From assembly GCA_028015205.1 (NCBI GenBank), contig CM051517.1, positions 43,969,135 through 44,033,134 on the forward strand: a stretch of 64,000 bases of DNA, in the 5' to 3' direction. Shown here in pieces: positions 59,981-64,000 of this stretch (positions within the stretch are counted from its first letter, which is position 1; every line of letters starts with the position of its first letter). The notes under the pieces were generated by a model. It ran no database searches. It saw only the letters and a list, made by a program, of their open reading frames with translations, and had not been told where the DNA came from. The translations under genes were made by a program, and so were the position numbers. The DNA is from Mytilisepta virgata (taxonomy: Eukaryota > Mollusca > Bivalvia > Mytilida > Mytilidae).

Positions 59981-60155
59981 AATAGGTACTTATACTCGTT
60001 CAAAAATGGAGAACGGGAAATCTTCAACTCGTTTTTTTTTAAATTCAGCGTCTTTTCCCCTCGTTCTGCTGCGCTCCACTCGGAAAAGACGTGAATTTTA
60101 AAAAACTCGTTGCAGATTTTCAAGTCTTCATTTTGAACTCGTGTAAAAACCTATT
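59981..60155. mobile_element. Foldback MITE, ~175 bp
   Basis: Near-complete palindrome. The left has AATAGGTACTTATACTCGTT and TTAAATTCAGCGTCTTTTCC; the right has GGAAAAGACGTGAATTTTAA and AACTCGTGTAAAAACCTATT. The centre is CTCGTTCTGCTGCGCTCCAC. Design and the GCGC-rich centre recall the foldbacks at 35.8-36.2 kb, but the arms differ. Confidence 0.8.
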
Positions 60156-60500
60156 AAACAGGTCTTCCAAACGTGAACTTTTGTAATTGTGGTACAAGAT
60201 AACAAAAATAGAATAATACGTGGAATCTTAGATTTGTAGAATTAGGAAATATACGTTTTACCTTTTGTTTTGGCTAATCCCCTTCAAATCTGAAAGTCGC
60301 CCCTTTCAACCATAGCATATACAAATGTAGGTATGAAGAAGAACGATCAGGGGTGGAAAGGGGGTACCTTTCTCCTTTCTCCCTGTCGCCCAATACCCTT
60401 TCCACCCCCTCATCCAATAGCACAGAAATAATACAGAAAAAAAGAACAACAAACCACGAATTGTACGAAAGGCGTGAGTGATTGATACCAATATTATAGT
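60156..60500. other. Non-coding stretch
   Basis: Pyrimidine/purine-skewed text with GGGGTGGAAAGGGGGTACC near 60350 facing CCCTTTCCACCCCC near 60400, a small local inverted repeat. No gene seen. Confidence 0.5.
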
Positions 60501-60676
60501 ATTAATGAATGGGTGTTTTCATAATGGCCCTGTTATATGTCCAAGGTCTGTAATAATGGCCTGAGGGTTGCTGTAATGGCCCGAGGCAACGCCGAGGGCC
60601 ATTACAGCACCAGAAGGCCATTATTACAGACCGAGGACATATAACAGGGCCATTATGAAAACACCCATTTCTTAAT
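60501..60676. mobile_element. Foldback MITE with long, nearly perfect arms
   Basis: A 176-bp palindrome. ATTAATGAATGGGTGTTTTC, then ATAATGGCCCTGTTATATGT and CTGTAATAATGGCCT on the left pair with AGGCCATTATTACAG, ACATATAACAGGGCCATTAT and GAAAACACCCATTTCTTAAT on the right. Loose copies of CTGTAATGGCCC recur at about 60910-60960. The minus-strand 74-codon frame is a by-product. Confidence 0.85.
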
Positions 60677-61106
60677 ACTTTTATTAACCAGTTTGTATAT
60701 AACATTTGCATTAATCCGAATAGCACAAATATAATGGTAAGTAAGCAAAACCTGTGAGAACTGTTTTAAAGAATTATTTCGGATAGTTTTTTTCAAAAAT
60801 ATGTTTTAAAATGTTCTAGTTTGCTCATCCTGAAATTTCCAAGTGGAGTATTAAAAAAAGCAGCCATTTTGAAAAAGCCGTAATAACCGGTTATTATGAA
60901 AAAAATTCTGTAATGGCCCGGTTATTATGAACAAAATGCTGTAATGGCCCTGCTGTAATGCATTCATTTTGCTCATAAAGATAAGGCATTTTTAACGTAT
61001 TTTACCTTACTGGTTAATAAATTATTATAATTGATAGTTTTGAAGACATAGTGGAAAGTGACAAAATGTTAATTTGCTATATATATCATTAAAGTGGAAT
61101 ATAAAT

Positions 61107-61425
61107 CACAGGGGCCCGACTTCTGGAAATTTATTTCTTTTTTATTTTATTTTTTTGTTATCTTATTTCATGAGTACTTTTAATAAATGTTCAATGCAAC
61201 AACGAATATTCTGCGTTTATTATCAATATGCTATACACTATCCACGTCCTTATACTAAAAAATCCTAGGATTTTTTAGTATAAGGACGTGGATTGTATAG
61301 CACATTGATAATAAAATCATAATTTGCGTTGTTATAGTAAATATTTATTAAAAAGTAGTCATGAAATAAGGCAACAAAAAAATAAAATAAAAAAGAAATA
61401 AATATCCAGAAGTCAGGCCCCTGTG
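61107..61425. mobile_element. hAT-type MITE, copy 2
   Basis: 319 bp with the same termini as 6645-6879 (CACAGGGGCCCGACTTCTGG and its complement). It is more complete inside: the central palindrome TCCTTATACTAAAAAATCCT then AGGATTTTTTAGTATAAGGA is intact. No 8-bp flanking duplication is visible (ATATAAAT against GGTAGAAA), so the flanks have changed or the copy is rearranged. Confidence 0.85.
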
Positions 61426-61974
61426 GGTAGAAACGAGTGCACAATTAAGTGCAAATTCTTTCGTTTGGGAATAAGATGATTGAATTTTTAATTGTAATTA
61501 TGAATTCGCAAAACATCGAAGTTCAGTGTTTTCTGTTCTTTGCATTAAAGAAAATAGAAAGAAACCTGCGTGTAGTTATTTCCCTTTAATTTATAAAAAC
61601 TTTAATTCTGTTCATTAAGGTACAAATTTGATATCATAATTTTTAAAATTACTTGTTTGTAAATTTTTCTTTCAACAGAGAAAATATTTATAAATTATAA
61701 TTGTTTATTTTGAAGATGAAAATAAAACAATGCAAAACATCTATTATAGTAAAATTGTTTTTACAAATTGGTATCGTAACTATAAATCTTAAATTGCTCA
61801 TGTATGTTATACGAATCTTCGAAATGGAATTTCTTAGTGAATTCCTGCTTACGGTAGGGATGAGTCTAAGTGAACGTATATAAGCATACCTGTTGCAAGT
61901 TTGAAATATAAAAAAAGCGTACCTGTTGCATAACCTAATGATCTGCCCTGATATCCTAACACTGATATAAGCCA

Positions 61975-62935
61975 AAATTTGTTCCTATGAAAAAGGTACC
62001 ACTAGAACAAATTTTACGTGATATTAGTTCTGGGAGAATTTATTTCATAAGCTAATTTAAATGAAAATCATTCCACAATGTAAATTTTTTCCGTGATTTA
62101 CCTGGTGAAATGTGTTCCACTGATTATGAAATTTGTCCCTTGCCTGGTGAAATAAGTTACATATTGTAACATTTAAATGTTCCTTTTCCTGGTGAAATTT
62201 GTTCCATATTGTGACATGTGTTGCACTGGTTAAACTGATTTGTTTTCATGCAATTAAATGCAATGAATGTGTTTAAACTTACCTTTTGTGTTAACATCAT
62301 CATGGGTGAGCTTGATTATTGTTTACATTGCTTAAATATACAAATTTAAAATGGATCCTAATGAATAGAATGTTCTATGAATTTGTTGTTAACATTAAAA
62401 TTAGATTTGTAGTTAATACACATGAAAATTATTCAATTTATTAATAGAATATAAAATTGAAAGGACTTATTGTTGAAATATACTATACTATACTATACTA
62501 AAACTGATATATTAATAATGCATATAAATAATGAATGAAGTGTTGTTATTATCAATAAAACAGCTATTGGACAACACAAGTTAATCGTTACTCCAAATCA
62601 ATACACAAGAACTAAAAATATGAATCACCCTTAGTCTTAACAAACAATGAATAAATTCATGTTATCTTATCTTGCCCCTATTTGTCTTGTTGTCAGAATA
62701 GTATAAACACATTTCTGGAACAAATTTCATTTATATTATTATGAAATATGTTCCGGAATAAATTTCATAGGTATTGTCATGAAATATGTACCGGAATAAA
62801 TTTCACGCTGGAACATCTTTCATGTGAAAAGTGTTCCATTGGAACAAATTTCATGTGAAAAAATGTTCATTTGGTACAAATTTCACAAAACAAAAGTTCC
62901 ACTGGAACTTTTTTCACACCGGAACAAATTTGTTG
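61975..62935. repeat. Element with iterated GAACAAATTT(C/T)A words in inverted ends
   Basis: From about 61975, TTTGTTCCTATGAAAAAGGT and repeats of CCTGGTGAAAT...GTTCCA point one way. From about 62710 to 62935, GGAACAAATTTCAT words point the other way, ending CACACCGGAACAAATTTGTT. The outer 40 bases of each side are inverted copies with mismatches. It resembles a foldback element with internally repeated arms. The small ORF at 62824 is a by-product. Confidence 0.6.
62478..62500. repeat. (TACTA)n microsatellite
   Basis: About four and a half pentanucleotide units. Confidence 0.9.
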
Positions 62936-64000
62936 TTACACTCACTGTCAACGATCTATTGAATAGTGTTCTATTTCGCAGTGTTGGTAGCATGATGTTT
63001 TCCCTAGATTATGCACCAAAACGCCTGTCCGCAAAACGACAAGAAATGTGCTTTCTTTTTCATTATAACTGATAAGAACATATACATTTTCCTTGCTTTT
63101 CTGTTTCTCAGACTCGTACAAATAAACCATTTGTAAACTGTATATTTTCCGACACTGTACATAAATATGGAAATATGTGACGTGCGGGCATTCAGTATCC
63201 GATGAATACAATAAAATTACCAATTTAAGGATGTATTCTTATGATATTTCAGTCTCGTTGAAAGCTCGTTCGAGAATTATTTCCTAAACATGTGATACAA
63301 GTGGAAAATATTAATGAATTTAAAAAATATTATAATCCAACTAACCTCTGTGAAAAAATTATTTACTTACAATAAGTAGTTTTTGAATAATAAAATTTTC
63401 AAATTGTATAACCAATCTGGTCAGTGTCATCAGCCAAAATGTTGAGAAACTGGGTGAGGGGGAAAAACAAATTATTTTACCAAAAGCATATACATCCCAT
63501 ATCAATTTTTTTCTTTTTAAAAATCATTGATATGTATTTTTTCAATCATTTATAACAAATTCTAAAAAAATGAGAAAAACCCCAACTTTACTAAACTGAT
63601 TCATGGTCATTTCAGACAATAAATGACATTTACGCAATGTTGTAAACACTTTCCATAAACAAATATTGAAGTTTTGGAGATATGCTGTTCACATTCTGGA
63701 GAATATCACTTCTCATTCATTATACTAACAATGATTTTATTTTCGCAACATCATAACACATGATTTTTTGAATAATACCTTTTGAACATTAAAATAACCA
63801 CATCGGAAGGTCTGCTCTCGTTAGAAACAAAAAATGCCACTAAAGCGACGATGTTTAGGGTAAAGTCTAGAAGCCAAAAATACAATTCGAAAAGGCGAAT
63901 TATTCATGAAACAGAAACATAGAGAACAAATACCATAATAGTACATAGCAATCAAAAGAGAAAAAAAACAAGGCGGGCAAAACAAAAACAGGGGTTTTAT
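62936..64000. other. Non-coding right end of the window
   Basis: AT-rich with no recognised exon, RNA gene or element. I looked for a phase-1 terminal exon of the Ig gene here. The acceptor-like TGATATTTCAG at about 63250 leads to a stop after 11 codons with no hydrophobic anchor, so it was not accepted. Confidence 0.5.

Noticed and set aside
63249..63285. Terminal exon of the Ig gene after TGATATTTCAG
   Set aside because: In phase 1 it gives only 11 codons before a stop and no hydrophobic anchor signal.

Overview
This is animal (eukaryotic) genomic DNA, AT-rich, with one intron-containing gene and a very large repeat load. A marine bivalve, most likely a mytilid mussel (Mytilus or close kin), is the best guess. 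The retroelement 3' UTR at about 32.7-33.4 kb and again at 58.5-59.3 kb matches, as far as I remember, a family that is extremely common in Mytilus. The SINE types and the (C)n, (AT)n and (AAT)n tracts also fit. I could not run a search, so the species call is an inference.

Layout. 0-8.5 kb is mostly non-coding, with a tRNA-like sequence at the left edge, a hAT-type MITE with an 8-bp target duplication (6.6-6.9 kb) and one unexplained 98-codon ORF. 8.52-28.64 kb is the most remarkable part: a roughly 20-kb head-to-tail array of 12 modules of about 1.3-1.9 kb. Most modules open with a hairpin containing GGTCTTTCC, and most close with a GGC(G/A)GAAAA...(AAT)n end. Their bodies hold tandem subrepeats of 114, 290, 448 or about 174 bp. 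Ten short stand-alone hairpins with the same outer stem sit in (AAT)n between modules. The bodies are packed with direct repeats of TGACCT, including 13 near-identical palindromic DR1-type sites. 28.6-33.4 kb has a TIR MITE, a tandem duplication and a decayed reverse-transcriptase element interrupted by a 1.3-kb insertion. 33.4-48.2 kb is non-coding sequence with foldback elements, tRNA-derived SINEs, a 304-bp TIR element with an 8-bp target duplication, and homopolymer tracts.

48.7-57.3 kb holds five plus-strand exons of a three-Ig-domain cell-surface protein of the lachesin/IgLON type. Splice phases are coherent throughout (1-0, 0-1, 1-1, 1-1, 1-1). The first exon (signal peptide) and last exon (membrane anchor) were not found, so the gene probably runs beyond the window or uses exons I cannot recognise. 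Its 5.8-kb intron contains a 3.0-kb element with terminal inverted repeats of about 265 bp, which carries a further nested element, and separately a relic of a non-LTR retrotransposon on the minus strand. 57.3-64 kb has a second copy of the mussel retroelement, three or more foldback/TIR elements, a second copy of the hAT-type MITE and an (AT)n tract.

Apart from the Ig gene no host gene is supported. Most open frames in the array are by-products of repeats whose period is a multiple of three or of (AAT)n. Repeat boundaries are read by eye and are good to a few bases where a terminus is clear, otherwise to about 10-30 bases.
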